A stretch of DNA of 64,000 nucleotides from Pseudoponticoccus marisrubri (lineage in GTDB: Bacteria; Pseudomonadota; Alphaproteobacteria; Rhodobacterales; Rhodobacteraceae): assembly GCF_001482405.1 (NCBI RefSeq), contig NZ_LPXO01000005.1:237263-301262 (forward strand). Reading direction: 5' to 3'. Position 1 is the first letter of the stretch. Every line of letters starts with the position of its first letter. The notes under the pieces are model-generated. The model saw only the letters and a program-made list of their open reading frames with translations, did not search any database and was not told the DNA's origin. Position numbers and translations under genes: made by a program. This document shows positions 17,601 through 27,595 of the stretch, piece after piece.

Positions 17601-18466
17601 GAGGCGCCCTTGCGGCGGTGACGGCGGTCTTCCTCGGGCACCGAGGCAAGGTCGGCATCGCGGATCAGCCGCGCGTCGCCCGACAGGCAGACGAAGCGCT
17701 GCCCGCGCATCCGGCCGATCAGGGTCAGCCCCACCTGCCGCGCGATCTCGACCCCCCAGGCGGTGAAGCCCGAGCGCGAGGCCAGCGCGGGAATGCCCAT
17801 CAGCGCGCACTTGATCACCATCTCGGAGGTCAGCCGCCCGGTGGTATAGAGGATCTTGTCGGCAGCGGTGACGTCATGACGGAACATATAGCCTGCCACC
17901 TTGTCCACCGCGTTGTGGCGCCCGACATCCTCCATGTAGACCAGCGGCCGGTCGGCCTGGCAGAGCACCGTGCCATGGATCGCCCCGGCCCGCAGGTAGA
18001 GCGAGGGCATGGTGTTGATCTGCCGCGCCAGCGCATAAAGCCAGCTGGTGCGGATCTCGGCCGCAGGCAGGCTCAACCCCTCCAGCCCCTCCATCATGTC
18101 GCCGAAGACGGTGCCCACGGCGCAGCCCGAGGTGCGGGTCTTCTTCTGCACCTTTTCCTCGTAGGAGGTCTGGCGCGCCGTGCGCACGACCACGGTCTCG
18201 ACCTCTTCGTCGAAATCGACCCCGGTCACAATGTCATCGGGACGCAACATCCCCTGGTTGCGCAGGAATCCCAGCGCAAGGTAATCCGGGTGGTCGCCGA
18301 TCGTCATGGCGGTGACGATCTCCTGCCGGTTGAGGTAGATGGTCAGCGGGCGTTCCTCGACCACCGGGATCTCGACCGGGGCGCCGGTCTGGTCGGTGCC
18401 GGTCACCGCGCGGGTCAGGCGCGGATCGTCAGGATCGGGCAGGATCGGCGGGGCGGGCTGGGTCAC
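17597..18466 (-). CDS. fdhD: FdhD/FdsC formate dehydrogenase sulfurtransferase accessory protein
   Basis: 289 residues. FdhD features: ERPLTIYLNRQEIVT, LALGFLRNQG, GAIHGTVLC, MEDVGRHNAVDKV and TTGRLTSEMV with ALASRSGFTAWGVEIA. The protein passes sulfur to the bis-MGD cofactor of formate dehydrogenase. The region that carries a CxxC pair in E. coli FdhD reads TSGCAVGT here, so only Cys115 is kept. The start is GTG at 18466. First gene of the fdhD-mobA-mobB-moeA operon; divergent from the DUF2478 gene. Confidence 0.92.
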   Translation of the reverse strand: MTQPAPPILPDPDDPRLTRAVTGTDQTGAPVEIPVVEERPLTIYLNRQEIVTAMTIGDHPDYLALGFLRNQGMLRPDDIVTGVDFDEEVETVVVRTARQTSYEEKVQKKTRTSGCAVGTVFGDMMEGLEGLSLPAAEIRTSWLYALARQINTMPSLYLRAGAIHGTVLCQADRPLVYMEDVGRHNAVDKVAGYMFRHDVTAADKILYTTGRLTSEMVIKCALMGIPALASRSGFTAWGVEIARQVGLTLIGRMRGQRFVCLSGDARLIRDADLASVPEEDRRHRRKGAS

Positions 18467-18540
18467 GGACAGGCCTTTCCGGGCTTTGCGCGTCGGGCGG
18501 CATCTTGTATGCCGTGCCGGTGGAGTGCAAGGGAGCGATC

Positions 18541-19062
18541 ATGCTGGGTTACGTGACGAGCGAGGGGCGCGGCCGCGCCGACCGGCTGATCCGCGACGCG
18601 GCCCTGCGCCTGCGCGCCGAGGGGCTGGCCCTGGCCGGCGCGGTGCAGGTCAACCTCGAGACCGACCCGGCGCGCAAATGCGACATGGACCTGCACATCC
18701 TCAGCGGTCCGGACGTCGTGCGCATCAGCCAGGATCTGGGCGCGCTGTCGCGGGGCTGCCGGCTGGACCCGGAGGGGCTGGAGCGCGCCGTGGGCCTTGT
18801 CGCGGCCGCCCTCGCGGCGGGGGCCGACCTGCTGGTGGTGAACAAGTTCGGCAAGCAGGAACTGGACGGGCGCGGCTTCCGCCCCGTGATCGCCGAGGCG
18901 CTGATGGCCGGCGTGCCGGTGCTGACCGCCGTCTCGCCCGGCAATGTCGCGGGGTTCGAGCGCTATGCCGAGGGGATGGCCACGCACCTGCCCGACGATG
19001 TCGACGCAATCTGCGCCTGGTGCCGCGCGCAAGCCGCAGAGGCCTGTGCGGCGCGGGCGTGA
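18541..19062 (+). CDS. DUF2478 family protein (molybdenum-associated predicted nucleotide binder)
   Basis: 173 residues starting MLGYVTSEGRGRADRL with AAGGGAG-like ribosome binding site (CAAGGGAG) upstream of ATG 18541. Diagnostic segments are KCDMDLHIL, ISQDLGALSRGCRLDP and LLVVNKFGKQELDGRGF. DUF2478 proteins are regularly found beside molybdate transport and molybdenum cofactor genes, and the VVNKFGK segment resembles an NKxD-like nucleotide motif. No enzymatic role is established to my knowledge. Divergence from fdhD with 74 nt between starts fits a shared molybdenum-related promoter. Confidence 0.85.
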   Translation: MLGYVTSEGRGRADRLIRDAALRLRAEGLALAGAVQVNLETDPARKCDMDLHILSGPDVVRISQDLGALSRGCRLDPEGLERAVGLVAAALAAGADLLVVNKFGKQELDGRGFRPVIAEALMAGVPVLTAVSPGNVAGFERYAEGMATHLPDDVDAICAWCRAQAAEACAARA

Positions 19063-19223
19063 AGGCTGCCGCCCAAAACTCCGGTAATCCACGTTATGCA
19101 AAATAAAATGTTCCGCACGGCCAAGCGACCGGGGCGGTTCAAACACGCGGCCGCATCGGCTAGGCTCGCGGGGCACGTCAACGCGGTAGCCCCGCAGGAA
19201 TCCTCCACGAAAGGAGCTTCGAG

Positions 19224-19706
19224 ATGTCGGACCCCAAAGACACCAACCCGTTCGATCCGGGTCGCTTTATGGAAACCTACTGGAGCATGTTCGACCCCAA
19301 GAAACAGTCCGAGCTGTTCGACCCGCAGCGCATGATGGAGACGATGAAATCCATGGCGCCCGAGAATGTCGACTTCCAGGAGGTGTTCCAGCGCAACCAG
19401 CGCAACCTCGAGGCGGTGATGCAGGCCAACGAGGCCGCAGCGCAGACCTATCGGGGCATGCTGGAAAACCAGATGGAGATCTTCAACCGCGTCTCGCAGG
19501 AAGCCAAGGAGCTGGCCACCCCGCCCGGCAGCACCGATCCGGCCGAGGCCGGCGCGCAGTACTCGCAGGCCTATTCGCGCGCGCTCGAGCTGGGGCTTTC
19601 CCTGATGACCGAGATGGCCGAAGAGGTCCAGAAGGCCAACCAGGAAGTCTATGGCAAGTACCAGGAACGGCTGGGCGCCGCGGTGTCCGAGCTGAAATCC
19701 AAGTGA
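19224..19706 (+). CDS. Phasin family protein (polyhydroxyalkanoate granule)
   Basis: 160 residues, no signal peptide, strongly helical and charged, with FQRNQRNLEAVMQANEA, a long amphipathic/coiled-coil stretch (residues ~50-110) and EEVQKANQEVYGKYQERL near the end, as in Rhodobacter/Paracoccus phasins. These proteins coat PHA storage granules. A strong ribosome binding site (GAAAGGAG) precedes ATG 19224 and a strong terminator follows, so it is monocistronic and probably highly expressed. The upstream region is AT-rich around 19096-19112. Confidence 0.85.
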   Translation: MSDPKDTNPFDPGRFMETYWSMFDPKKQSELFDPQRMMETMKSMAPENVDFQEVFQRNQRNLEAVMQANEAAAQTYRGMLENQMEIFNRVSQEAKELATPPGSTDPAEAGAQYSQAYSRALELGLSLMTEMAEEVQKANQEVYGKYQERLGAAVSELKSK

Positions 19707-19711
19707 TCCCC

Positions 19712-19748
19712 GCCCGGCCCGCGCCATGCATGCGGGCCGGGCATTTTC
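19712..19748 (+). terminator. Rho-independent terminator after phasin gene
   Basis: An 11-bp perfect stem, GCCCGGCCCGC at 19712-19722 pairing with 19732-19742, followed by ATTTTC. It starts 6 nt after the phasin stop codon. Confidence 0.85.
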
Positions 19749-19843
19749 AAAAACCTCCGAACGGTGCTCTCCGGTCAAGGCGGGTTCTGGCCGTCGGCCG
19801 GCATCGCCATAGTCGCGCCAAGCCGTTCAAGGAGTACCTGTTC

Positions 19844-20671
<828 letters not shown>

Positions 20672-20685
20672 GCGGCGGCGACCCC

Positions 20686-21849
20686 ATGACCGATGCGCGT
20701 GATCTGGACGGCCTTGAGGTCGGCTATGACATCCCGGCCCGTCCCGGCATGCAAGTCTCCGAGGTCCAGACGCCGGCGCTGGTGCTGGATCTCGACGCGC
20801 TGGAGCGCAACATCGAGAAAATGGGCGCCTATGCGACTGCGCATGGCATGCGCCACCGGGTGCACGGCAAGATGCACAAATCCGTTGATATCGCCCGGCT
20901 GCAGCAGGACCTTGGCGGTGCGGCGGGCGTGTGCTGCCAGAAGGTGAGCGAGGCCGAGGTCTTTGTCCGGGGCGGCATCGGCGACGTGCTCGTCTCGAAC
21001 CAGGTGCGGGACCCGCTCAAGATCGACCGGCTGGCCCGGCTGCCCCTGCTGGGCGCGGAACTGCAGGTCTGCATAGACGACATTGCCAACGTGGCCGAGC
21101 TGTCGGCAGCGGCCCGCCGGCACGGCACCCGGATCGGCGCGCTGGTCGAGATCGATTGCGGCGCCGGGCGCTGCGGCGTGCCCACCCCGGCCGCGGCGGT
21201 CGCGATCGCCCGGGCCATCGAGGCGGAAGAGGAGCTGCAGTTCTGCGGGATCCAGGCCTACCAAGGCTCGATGCAGCATCTGGCCACCCATGCCGCGCGC
21301 AAGGCAAGTGCCGACCGGGCCAGCGCCATGGTGCGCGAGACGCTGGACGCGCTGACCGCGTCCGGGCTCGACTGCGAACTGGTCACGGGCGGCGGCACAG
21401 GCTCTTACGAGTTCGAGGCGGCCTCGGGCCTCTACAACGAGCTGCAATGCGGCTCATATGCGTTCATGGATGCCGATTACGGGCGGATCCTGAATGCCGA
21501 CGGGCAGCGTATCGACCAGGCCGACTGGGAAAACGCGCTCTTCCTGCTGACCAGCGTGATGAGCCATACGCGCCGCGACCGGGCGGTGGTAGATGCCGGG
21601 CTGAAGGTGCAGTCGGTCGACAGCGGCCTGCCGGTGGTCTTCGGGCGCGAGGATGTGGCTTACGTCAAGTGCTCGGACGAGCATGGCGAGGTCGAGGATC
21701 CCGACGGCGTGCTGAAGATCAATGACCGGCTGTGGCTGGTGCCCGGCCATTGCGACCCCACCGTGAACCTGCATGACTGGTATGTGGGGGTGCGCGGCGA
21801 CCGTGTGGAATGCCTCTGGCCCGTCTCGGCCCGGGGCAAGGCGTTCTAG
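20686..21849 (+). CDS. PLP-dependent 3-hydroxyaspartate aldolase (BhcC-like, DSD1 family)
   Basis: 387 residues. Fold-type III alanine-racemase-like enzyme: MRHRVHGKMHKSVD holds the likely PLP Lys62; DCGAGRCGV, GGGTGSYEFE and the metal-binding tail PGHCDPTVNLHDWYVG follow. Closest match from memory is BhcC of the Paracoccus beta-hydroxyaspartate cycle, which joins glycine and glyoxylate. D-threonine aldolase is the other possible label. An alternative ATG at 20668 overlaps the allE stop; ATG 20686 gives the length typical of BhcC. Its place after allE, in a pathway that ends in glyoxylate, gives it an obvious substrate. The partner genes bhcA, bhcB and bhcD are not in this window. Confidence 0.85.
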   Translation: MTDARDLDGLEVGYDIPARPGMQVSEVQTPALVLDLDALERNIEKMGAYATAHGMRHRVHGKMHKSVDIARLQQDLGGAAGVCCQKVSEAEVFVRGGIGDVLVSNQVRDPLKIDRLARLPLLGAELQVCIDDIANVAELSAAARRHGTRIGALVEIDCGAGRCGVPTPAAAVAIARAIEAEEELQFCGIQAYQGSMQHLATHAARKASADRASAMVRETLDALTASGLDCELVTGGGTGSYEFEAASGLYNELQCGSYAFMDADYGRILNADGQRIDQADWENALFLLTSVMSHTRRDRAVVDAGLKVQSVDSGLPVVFGREDVAYVKCSDEHGEVEDPDGVLKINDRLWLVPGHCDPTVNLHDWYVGVRGDRVECLWPVSARGKAF

Positions 21850-21857
21850 GACGGGCC

Positions 21858-22607
21858 TCAGAACAGCCGGAACAGGAACACCGCGCTCATGCCATAGCCG
21901 ATCGCGGCGACGATGGCGCGCACCACCGAGACCGGGATCGCGCGGGCCAGGAAGGCCCCGCCATAGCCGCCCAGTACGGCGGCGACCATCATCACGGCCG
22001 CCATGGGCCAGACCACCAGCCCGGCCAGCGCGAAAGTCGCCACCGAAATCGAGGACAGCGCGAAGGACAGCCCGTTCTTGACCCCGTTCATCAGGTGGAT
22101 GTCGCGCCAGCCCCAGAGCGCGAAGAGCGCCAGCAGCACGATACCCAGCCCGCCGTTGAAGTATCCGCCATAGACGCAGACGAGGAACAGCCCCGCCGCA
22201 CCCTCGGGGCGCAGCCCCCCGGCGGCCCGCGCGGCCCAGGCGCGCAGCTGGGCGCCGAACAGGAAGGCCGTGGTCGCGAACAGCAGCAGGAAGGGTACGA
22301 TCACCGAGAAGGCCTCGTTCGAGGAGACCAGCAGCAGCAGCGACCCGACCAGCCCCCCGGCCAGCGTGATGGCGCTCAGCCGCAGCAGGCGGCCCCGCGA
22401 CATGGCGCGCAGCTCGGCCGCGTAGCCCAGCGTGCCGCCCGCGTAGCCCGGGAACACCGCGACCGCGCTGGTGGCGTTGGCGGCCACCGGGGGCACCCCC
22501 GCCCAGACCAGCGCCGGGAAGGTCAGGAAGGTGCCGCCACCGGCGATCGAGTTGACCACGCCGCCGCCGAACCCGGCAAGGGCGAGCACCGCATAATCCC
22601 AGAACAT
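21858..22607 (-). CDS. TSUP-family (TauE/SafE) membrane transporter
   Basis: 249 residues with about eight hydrophobic segments. GFGGGVVNSIAGGGTFLTFPAL at the N-terminus and the repeat-like GGYFNGGLGIVLLALF in the second half are the family signature. TSUP proteins export or import sulfite, sulfoacetate, or small organic anions. In purine clusters such a gene has been proposed to move intermediates, but substrate cannot be read from the sequence. ATG 22607 has GGAG upstream. It converges on the aldolase gene with an 8-nt gap. Confidence 0.85.
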   Translation of the reverse strand: MFWDYAVLALAGFGGGVVNSIAGGGTFLTFPALVWAGVPPVAANATSAVAVFPGYAGGTLGYAAELRAMSRGRLLRLSAITLAGGLVGSLLLLVSSNEAFSVIVPFLLLFATTAFLFGAQLRAWAARAAGGLRPEGAAGLFLVCVYGGYFNGGLGIVLLALFALWGWRDIHLMNGVKNGLSFALSSISVATFALAGLVVWPMAAVMMVAAVLGGYGGAFLARAIPVSVVRAIVAAIGYGMSAVFLFRLF

Positions 22608-22627
22608 CGCACACTCCTGCCACGCAA

Positions 22628-22655
22628 GGGGCGGCGGACCCGCGCCCGCCGCCCC
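22628..22655 (-). terminator. Intercistronic GC hairpin
   Basis: A 10-bp perfect stem (22628-22637 with 22646-22655) lies between the permease stop and the TSUP gene start on the minus strand. No U tract follows, so it is more likely an mRNA stabiliser or partial terminator than a full stop. Confidence 0.4.
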
Positions 22656-22701
22656 GGCTGTCCTACAGGGCCGGCGCGCGCGGCGCCAGCCATCCCGCGG
22701 C

Positions 22702-24126
22702 TCAGTGCGCGCCGCCCCCGGGCAGAGAGCCGCGCCCCTGTCCGGCCAGCCCGCCCGAGACCTCCTCGGTCGACTCGCCCGCCAGCTCTTGCGGCAGGAC
22801 GAGGTTCAGCACGATGGCGATCACGGCGGCGGGCAGGATGCCGCTGGTGGCCAGCACCTTCAGCGTGCCGGGCAGGTATTGCAGCGCGTCGGGCTCCAGC
22901 TGCAGGCCAAGGCCCAACGACAGGGCGATGGCAAAGATCACCATGTTGCGCCGGTTCCAGTGCACGTCGGACAGCATCGAGACACCGGCCGCGACCACCA
23001 TGCCGAACATCACGATCACGCCGCCGCCCAGCACCTCGATCGGGATGGACGAGATCACCGCGCCGATCTTGGGCACCAGCCCGCAGAGGATCAGGAACAG
23101 CGCGCCGATCGTCACCACGTGGCGGCTCATCACGCCCGTCATGGCGATCAGGCCCACGTTCTGGCTGAACGAGGTGTTGGGCAGCGCGCCGAACAGGCCC
23201 GAGACGGCGGTGCCCAGACCGTCGGCAAAGGTCGCGCCGCGGATCTCGTCATCGCTGGCCTCGCGGCCCGCCCCGCCCTTGGTGATGCCGCTGACATCGC
23301 CCACGGTCTCGACCGCCGAGACGAAGGACATCAGGCAGAAACCGATCACCGCCGCGACCGAGAATTCCAGCCCGAAATGCAGCGGGTTCGGCAGCGCGAA
23401 GGGCGCCGCGCGGCCGACATTGCCAAGGTTGACCTGCCCCAGCGCGAAGGCCACGACATAGCCTGCCAGCAGCCCGATCAGCACGGCCGAGACCGACAGC
23501 ATGCCGCGGGCGAAGAATTTCAGCCCCAGCGTCACCAGGATCACCGTGCCGGCCATCAGCCAGTTCAGCGCCGAGCCGTATTCCGGCGTCCCGATGGCCG
23601 GCACGCCACCCGCAGCGTACTGGATGCCCACCTTGACCAGCGCCAGCCCGATCATCGTCACCACCAGCCCGGTCACCAAGGGCGGCAGGGCAAAGCGGAT
23701 GCGCCCGATGAACAGGCCGAGAACGGCGTGGAACAGACCGCCCACGAGGATGCCGCCCATCAGCACGGCAATGGCGTCCACGCCCTTGCCGGCGACCAGC
23801 GGGATCATGATCGGGATGAAGGCAAACGAGGTGCCCTGCACGATGGGCAGCCGCGCACCGACCGGACCGATGCCGATGGTCTGGATCAGCGTGGCGATGC
23901 CGGCAAAGAACATCGACATCTGGATCATGTAGATCATCTGCGGGAAATCGGGGCTGTCCGAGCCGAAGCCGAAGCCCGCCGCGCCGCAGACGATGATCGC
24001 CGGGGTGACGTTGCTGACGAACATGGCCAGCACGTGCTGGATGCCCAGCGGCACCGCCTTGGCCAGCGGCGGGGTGTAATTCGGGTCCCGAAGTTGCTCC
24101 GGTGTCCCGACGGATGCGTCTGCCAT
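22702..24126 (-). CDS. Xanthine/uracil-type nucleobase permease (NCS2 family)
   Basis: 474 residues, 12-14 hydrophobic segments. NCS2 motifs visible: VPLGIQHVLAMFVSNV near the N-terminus, PIVQGTSFAFIP, FSVAAVIGFCLMSFVSAVETVGD (acidic motif of helix 8) and FGALPNTSFSQNVGLIAMTGV (the Q/E-N-x-G motif of helix 10). These proteins import xanthine, urate or uracil with H+ or Na+. Position beside allA and puuE-uraD points to urate or xanthine. ATG 24126 has GGGAGA upstream; the longer upstream frame is discarded because it covers allA. Confidence 0.9.
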   Translation of the reverse strand: MADASVGTPEQLRDPNYTPPLAKAVPLGIQHVLAMFVSNVTPAIIVCGAAGFGFGSDSPDFPQMIYMIQMSMFFAGIATLIQTIGIGPVGARLPIVQGTSFAFIPIMIPLVAGKGVDAIAVLMGGILVGGLFHAVLGLFIGRIRFALPPLVTGLVVTMIGLALVKVGIQYAAGGVPAIGTPEYGSALNWLMAGTVILVTLGLKFFARGMLSVSAVLIGLLAGYVVAFALGQVNLGNVGRAAPFALPNPLHFGLEFSVAAVIGFCLMSFVSAVETVGDVSGITKGGAGREASDDEIRGATFADGLGTAVSGLFGALPNTSFSQNVGLIAMTGVMSRHVVTIGALFLILCGLVPKIGAVISSIPIEVLGGGVIVMFGMVVAAGVSMLSDVHWNRRNMVIFAIALSLGLGLQLEPDALQYLPGTLKVLATSGILPAAVIAIVLNLVLPQELAGESTEEVSGGLAGQGRGSLPGGGAH

Positions 24127-24179
24127 GGTGTCTGTCTCCCTTGTCGGCATGGGCCCGGATCGCGCCGGGGGCCTTTTTG

Positions 24180-24665
24180 TCACGTGTCGATGATGTACGG
24201 GTCCTCGAACCAGTGTTCCTGCAGGTTGTCGCCCTCGCCGATCCGGTCGATCACGGCGAAGAGCCCCTCGCCCGACAGCGGCGTCAGCACGCCGTGCCAG
24301 GTGTTGCGGTGGAAATTGATCCCCTGCCCCGGCGCGCTGCGGAAGGCGCGCGGCTGGCCGGGTCGGCCGCCGGCATCCGGCGCGACGATCACGAGGAAGC
24401 CATCCATGGACATGGGCAGGAAGGCCTGGCTGCCCAGCGGGTGACGCTCCATCATCTCGAGGCGGTAGGGCAGCGCGCGCAGCTCGGCCCGGAACAGGCT
24501 GATGCCGACGCGCCCGCCTTGCGTGAAGTCCAGGGTGGCGCGGTCGTGGAACCGCCCGCACATCCCCTGGTTGATGATCTTGTCGGGATCGCCCGCCGCC
24601 TCCAGCACCTCGCCGAAGGGGGCGAACCCCGCCTCGGACAAGGGCTCGATCGTGATGCGCGTCAT
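24180..24665 (-). CDS. allA: Ureidoglycolate lyase
   Basis: 161 residues, full length. Family segments: PLSEAGFAPFGEVLE, INQGMCGRFHDRA, LEMMERHPLGSQAFLPM and NFHRNTWHGVLTPL, with the His residues of the small cupin-like barrel. It cleaves (S)-ureidoglycolate to glyoxylate and urea, the last step of the pathway here. Its ATG overlaps the stop of the puuE-uraD gene (ATGA). Confidence 0.95.
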   Translation of the reverse strand: MTRITIEPLSEAGFAPFGEVLEAAGDPDKIINQGMCGRFHDRATLDFTQGGRVGISLFRAELRALPYRLEMMERHPLGSQAFLPMSMDGFLVIVAPDAGGRPGQPRAFRSAPGQGINFHRNTWHGVLTPLSGEGLFAVIDRIGEGDNLQEHWFEDPYIIDT

Positions 24666-26074
24666 GCGCCCAGCTTCTCGATCAGGCGCAGCTCGGCGAT
24701 GCGCTCCACCTGCCGGCAGGCCTCGGCGAACTCGGTCGCGCGATCATTGGCGACGCGCCGGGTGAAAGCCTCCATGATCGAGGCCTTGGTGTTGTCCCGC
24801 ACCGCGATGATGAAGGGAAAGCCGAATTTCGCGGTATACGTCGCGTTCAGCCGGGTGAAGTCGTCGCGCTCGGCATCGGTCAGCGCGTCCAGCCCGACCG
24901 AAGCCTGCTCGGCGCTCGACTCGGCCGTCAGCCGCTTGGCCGCGGCCAGCTTGCCGGCCAGGTCGGGATGGGCGGTCAGAACCCCCAGACGCTCCGCCTC
25001 GCTGGCCGAGCGGAAGACCCGCGCGAGCGCGCTGTGCAGCCCGACAGCGCTGTCGTGATGCGGCCCCATCTCGGCGGCAAAGGCGCGCTCGGCGATCCAC
25101 GGGCTGTGCTCGAACACGCCGCCATATTCGGCCACGAAGCTCTCGCGGTCCATCTGCGAGGGGCGCACCCGGTCGCGCGGCGGATGGGTGGCGGCCCAGT
25201 GATCGGCGATCTGTTCGCGTGTGGCGAACCAGACGCCCTCATGTGCGGCCATGTGCTCCAGCGCGCGCTTCAGCGCCATGGCCCGGCCCGGACGTCCCGC
25301 CAGCCGGCAATGCAACCCGATCGACAGCATCCTGGGCGCACCGGCCTGACCCTCGGCATAGAGCATGTCGAAACTGTCCTTCAGGTAGCCTTCGAACTGC
25401 GCGCCATCGGTGAATCCGGCCTGGATCGCGAAGCGCATGTCATTGCAATCCATCGTATAGGGCACGATCAGCTGGTCGCGCCCGCCCGCCTTCACCCAAT
25501 AGGGCAGGTCATCGGCGTAACTGTCCGCAATATAGGCAAAACCGCCCTCTTCTGCCGCCAGATCGACCGTGTTCATCGAGCAGCGCCCGGTATACCAGCC
25601 GCGCGGCGGCGCGCCGGTCACCTCGGCATGCAGGCGGATCGCCTCGCGGATCTGGGCGCGCTCCTCGTCGCGGGACATGTCCTTGTGCTCGATCCATTTC
25701 AGCCCGTGGCTGGCGATCTCCCAGCCGGCCTGCTGCATGGCGCGCACCTGCTCGGGCGCGCGGGCCAGCGCGGTGGCCACGCCGTAGACCGTGACGGGCA
25801 GGTCCTTCAGCAGCCGGTGCACCCGCCAGAACCCCGCGCGGGCGCCATATTCGTAGATCGTCTCCATGTTCCAGTGCCGCTGCCCGGGCCAGGGCTGCGC
25901 GCCGGTGATCTCGGACAGGAAGGCCTCGGAGGCGGGGTCGCCATGCAGGATGTTGTTCTCACCGCCCTCCTCGTAGTTCAGCACGATCTGTACGGCGATC
26001 CGCGCGCCACCGGGCCAGAGCGGATCGGGCGGATTGGGGCCATGGCCGGCCATGTCTCTCGGATAACGTGTCAC
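24662..26074 (-). CDS. Fused allantoinase (PuuE) and OHCU decarboxylase (UraD)
   Basis: 470 residues with two enzymes of one pathway. Residues 1-~305 are PuuE, a metal-dependent polysaccharide-deacetylase-fold allantoinase: [32 protein letters not shown] (His ligands) and [14 protein letters not shown]. Residues ~310-470 are Ura[31 protein letters not shown] and [20 protein letters not shown]. Together they make (S)-allantoin from OHCU and open it to allantoate. GTG 26074 with GGAGG 9 nt upstream gives the expected N-terminus. Divergent from uraH. Confidence 0.95.
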   Translation of the reverse strand: MTRYPRDMAGHGPNPPDPLWPGGARIAVQIVLNYEEGGENNILHGDPASEAFLSEITGAQPWPGQRHWNMETIYEYGARAGFWRVHRLLKDLPVTVYGVATALARAPEQVRAMQQAGWEIASHGLKWIEHKDMSRDEERAQIREAIRLHAEVTGAPPRGWYTGRCSMNTVDLAAEEGGFAYIADSYADDLPYWVKAGGRDQLIVPYTMDCNDMRFAIQAGFTDGAQFEGYLKDSFDMLYAEGQAGAPRMLSIGLHCRLAGRPGRAMALKRALEHMAAHEGVWFATREQIADHWAATHPPRDRVRPSQMDRESFVAEYGGVFEHSPWIAERAFAAEMGPHHDSAVGLHSALARVFRSASEAERLGVLTAHPDLAGKLAAAKRLTAESSAEQASVGLDALTDAERDDFTRLNATYTAKFGFPFIIAVRDNTKASIMEAFTRRVANDRATEFAEACRQVERIAELRLIEKLGA

Positions 26075-26222
26075 GTGTGCTGTCCTCCGGTTTCCAAGCC
26101 TGATATCCCATGAAATGAGATCGGATTTTCAAAAAAAGCAGAAAGCATTGTCAGGCGAGCCGGGATTTGCCCCATGCGCGGCCCGGCGTCTAGAAGACAG
26201 GCAGTCTGCATCGGAGAGTGAC

Positions 26223-26579
26223 ATGACCGGATACCTGACCACCCATGTGCTGGACACGGCCCGCGGCTGCCCGGCCGAGGGAATAAAGATCGCGCTCTAC
26301 CGGGTGTCGGGCAATTCCCACAAGAAGATCGCCGAAACCGTGACCAACGCCGACGGGCGCACCGATGCGCCGATCCTGCCGGCCGAGGCGTTCCGGACCG
26401 GAACCTACGAGCTGGTCTTCTTCGCGGGCGACTACCTGCGGGCCACCGGCCAGGCCGAGGGCGAGATCCTGTTCCTCGACCAGGTGCCGATCCGCTTCGG
26501 CATGGCCGACGCCGAGGCGCACTACCACGTGCCCCTGCTGCTCTCGCCCTTCGGGATGAGCACCTATCGCGGCAGCTGA
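26223..26579 (+). CDS. uraH: 5-Hydroxyisourate hydrolase (transthyretin-like)
   Basis: 118 residues. Diagnostic N-terminal [14 protein letters not shown] and C-terminal tetrapeptide YRGS are both present, as is [19 protein letters not shown] around them. It hydrolyses 5-hydroxyisourate, the product of PuuD, to OHCU, the substrate of the UraD domain encoded divergently. ATG 26223 has GGAGAG upstream. No signal peptide; cytoplasmic. Confidence 0.95.
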   Translation: MTGYLTTHVLDTARGCPAEGIKIALYRVSGNSHKKIAETVTNADGRTDAPILPAEAFRTGTYELVFFAGDYLRATGQAEGEILFLDQVPIRFGMADAEAHYHVPLLLSPFGMSTYRGS

Positions 26580-26588
26580 GGCCGCGCC

Positions 26589-27497
26589 TCAGGCCGGGCG
26601 GACCGCGTCGCCGATCCGCTCGATCACGAATTCCATGAAAAGCCGCGTCTTGGGATCCTGACGCCGGCGATGGGTGAACAGGCAGGCCATCTGGATCTGC
26701 TCGGGCGGCGTGGCCGTGGCCACCGGCACCAGCGCGCCCGAGGCCAGATGCTCGCTCACCTCGAACACCGGCTTCATCACGATCCCCTGCCCGGCCAGCG
26801 CCCAGTCGGTCAGCACGTCGCCATCGTCGGATTCGAAGCGCCCCTTGACCGCGAAACGGCGCGGCCCCTCGGGCGTGACAAGGCGCCAGCGGAACTCGGT
26901 CGCGCCGGGAAAGCGCAGGCTGAGGCATTCGTGGTTCTGCGCGACCAGCGCGTCGCCATCCGCCGGCATGCCGCGCCGTGCCACGTAATCGGGCGAGGCG
27001 CAGAGGATGCGCGGCACGTCGGCGATCTTGCGGATGCGCAGGTTGCTGTCCTCGGGCTGGCCGAGGAAGAAGGCCAGGTCCAGCCCCTCGGTCGTCAGGT
27101 CGACCTTGCGGTCGGTCAGGCGCAGGCGCAGGCTGACCTCGGGGTATGCCTCAAGGAAGGCCGGCACCTGCGGCGCGATCAGCCGCCGCCCGACCCCCAG
27201 CGGCGCCGCGACATAGAGCGAGCCGCGCGGGTTGTCGGTTATGCTGGCGATCTGCGCCTCGGCGCTTTCCACCGCCTCGAGGATCTCGGTCGCGCCCCGG
27301 TAGAAGCTCTTGCCCTGCTCGGTCGGGGTCAGGCTGCGCGTCGTGCGCTGGAACAGCCGGACGCCCAGATGCTCTTCGAGCTGCGAGATCCGCGCCGAGG
27401 TCACTGCCGAGGAAATGCGCAGATCGCGGCCCGCGGCCGACATGCTGCCCAATTCGTAGACACGGACGAAGGTGCGGATATTGTCGAGATAGGACAT
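26589..27497 (-). CDS. LysR-family regulator, probable purine catabolism control
   Basis: 302 residues: N-terminal winged HTH (residues 1-60, FVRVYELGSMSAAGRDLRI, ISQLEEHLGVRLFQRTTRS) and periplasmic-binding-like effector domain. It belongs by look to the AaeR/CrgA-like group. It is divergent from puuD with a 98-nt intergenic region containing an imperfect TTTG-N20-CAAA dyad (around 27509-27536), so control of puuD and perhaps the wider purine genes is likely. The effector is unknown; urate or a breakdown product is a guess. Confidence 0.88.
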   Translation of the reverse strand: MSYLDNIRTFVRVYELGSMSAAGRDLRISSAVTSARISQLEEHLGVRLFQRTTRSLTPTEQGKSFYRGATEILEAVESAEAQIASITDNPRGSLYVAAPLGVGRRLIAPQVPAFLEAYPEVSLRLRLTDRKVDLTTEGLDLAFFLGQPEDSNLRIRKIADVPRILCASPDYVARRGMPADGDALVAQNHECLSLRFPGATEFRWRLVTPEGPRRFAVKGRFESDDGDVLTDWALAGQGIVMKPVFEVSEHLASGALVPVATATPPEQIQMACLFTHRRRQDPKTRLFMEFVIERIGDAVRPA

Positions 27498-27595
27498 TGT
27501 TCGGATTTTTTTGATGCTGCTTGGCCAGCGCTGCAAATAGCAGACCGGTCGGGGCTTCGCTACAGTCCCGCGCAACGCAACTCCGGAGGAGCCGC

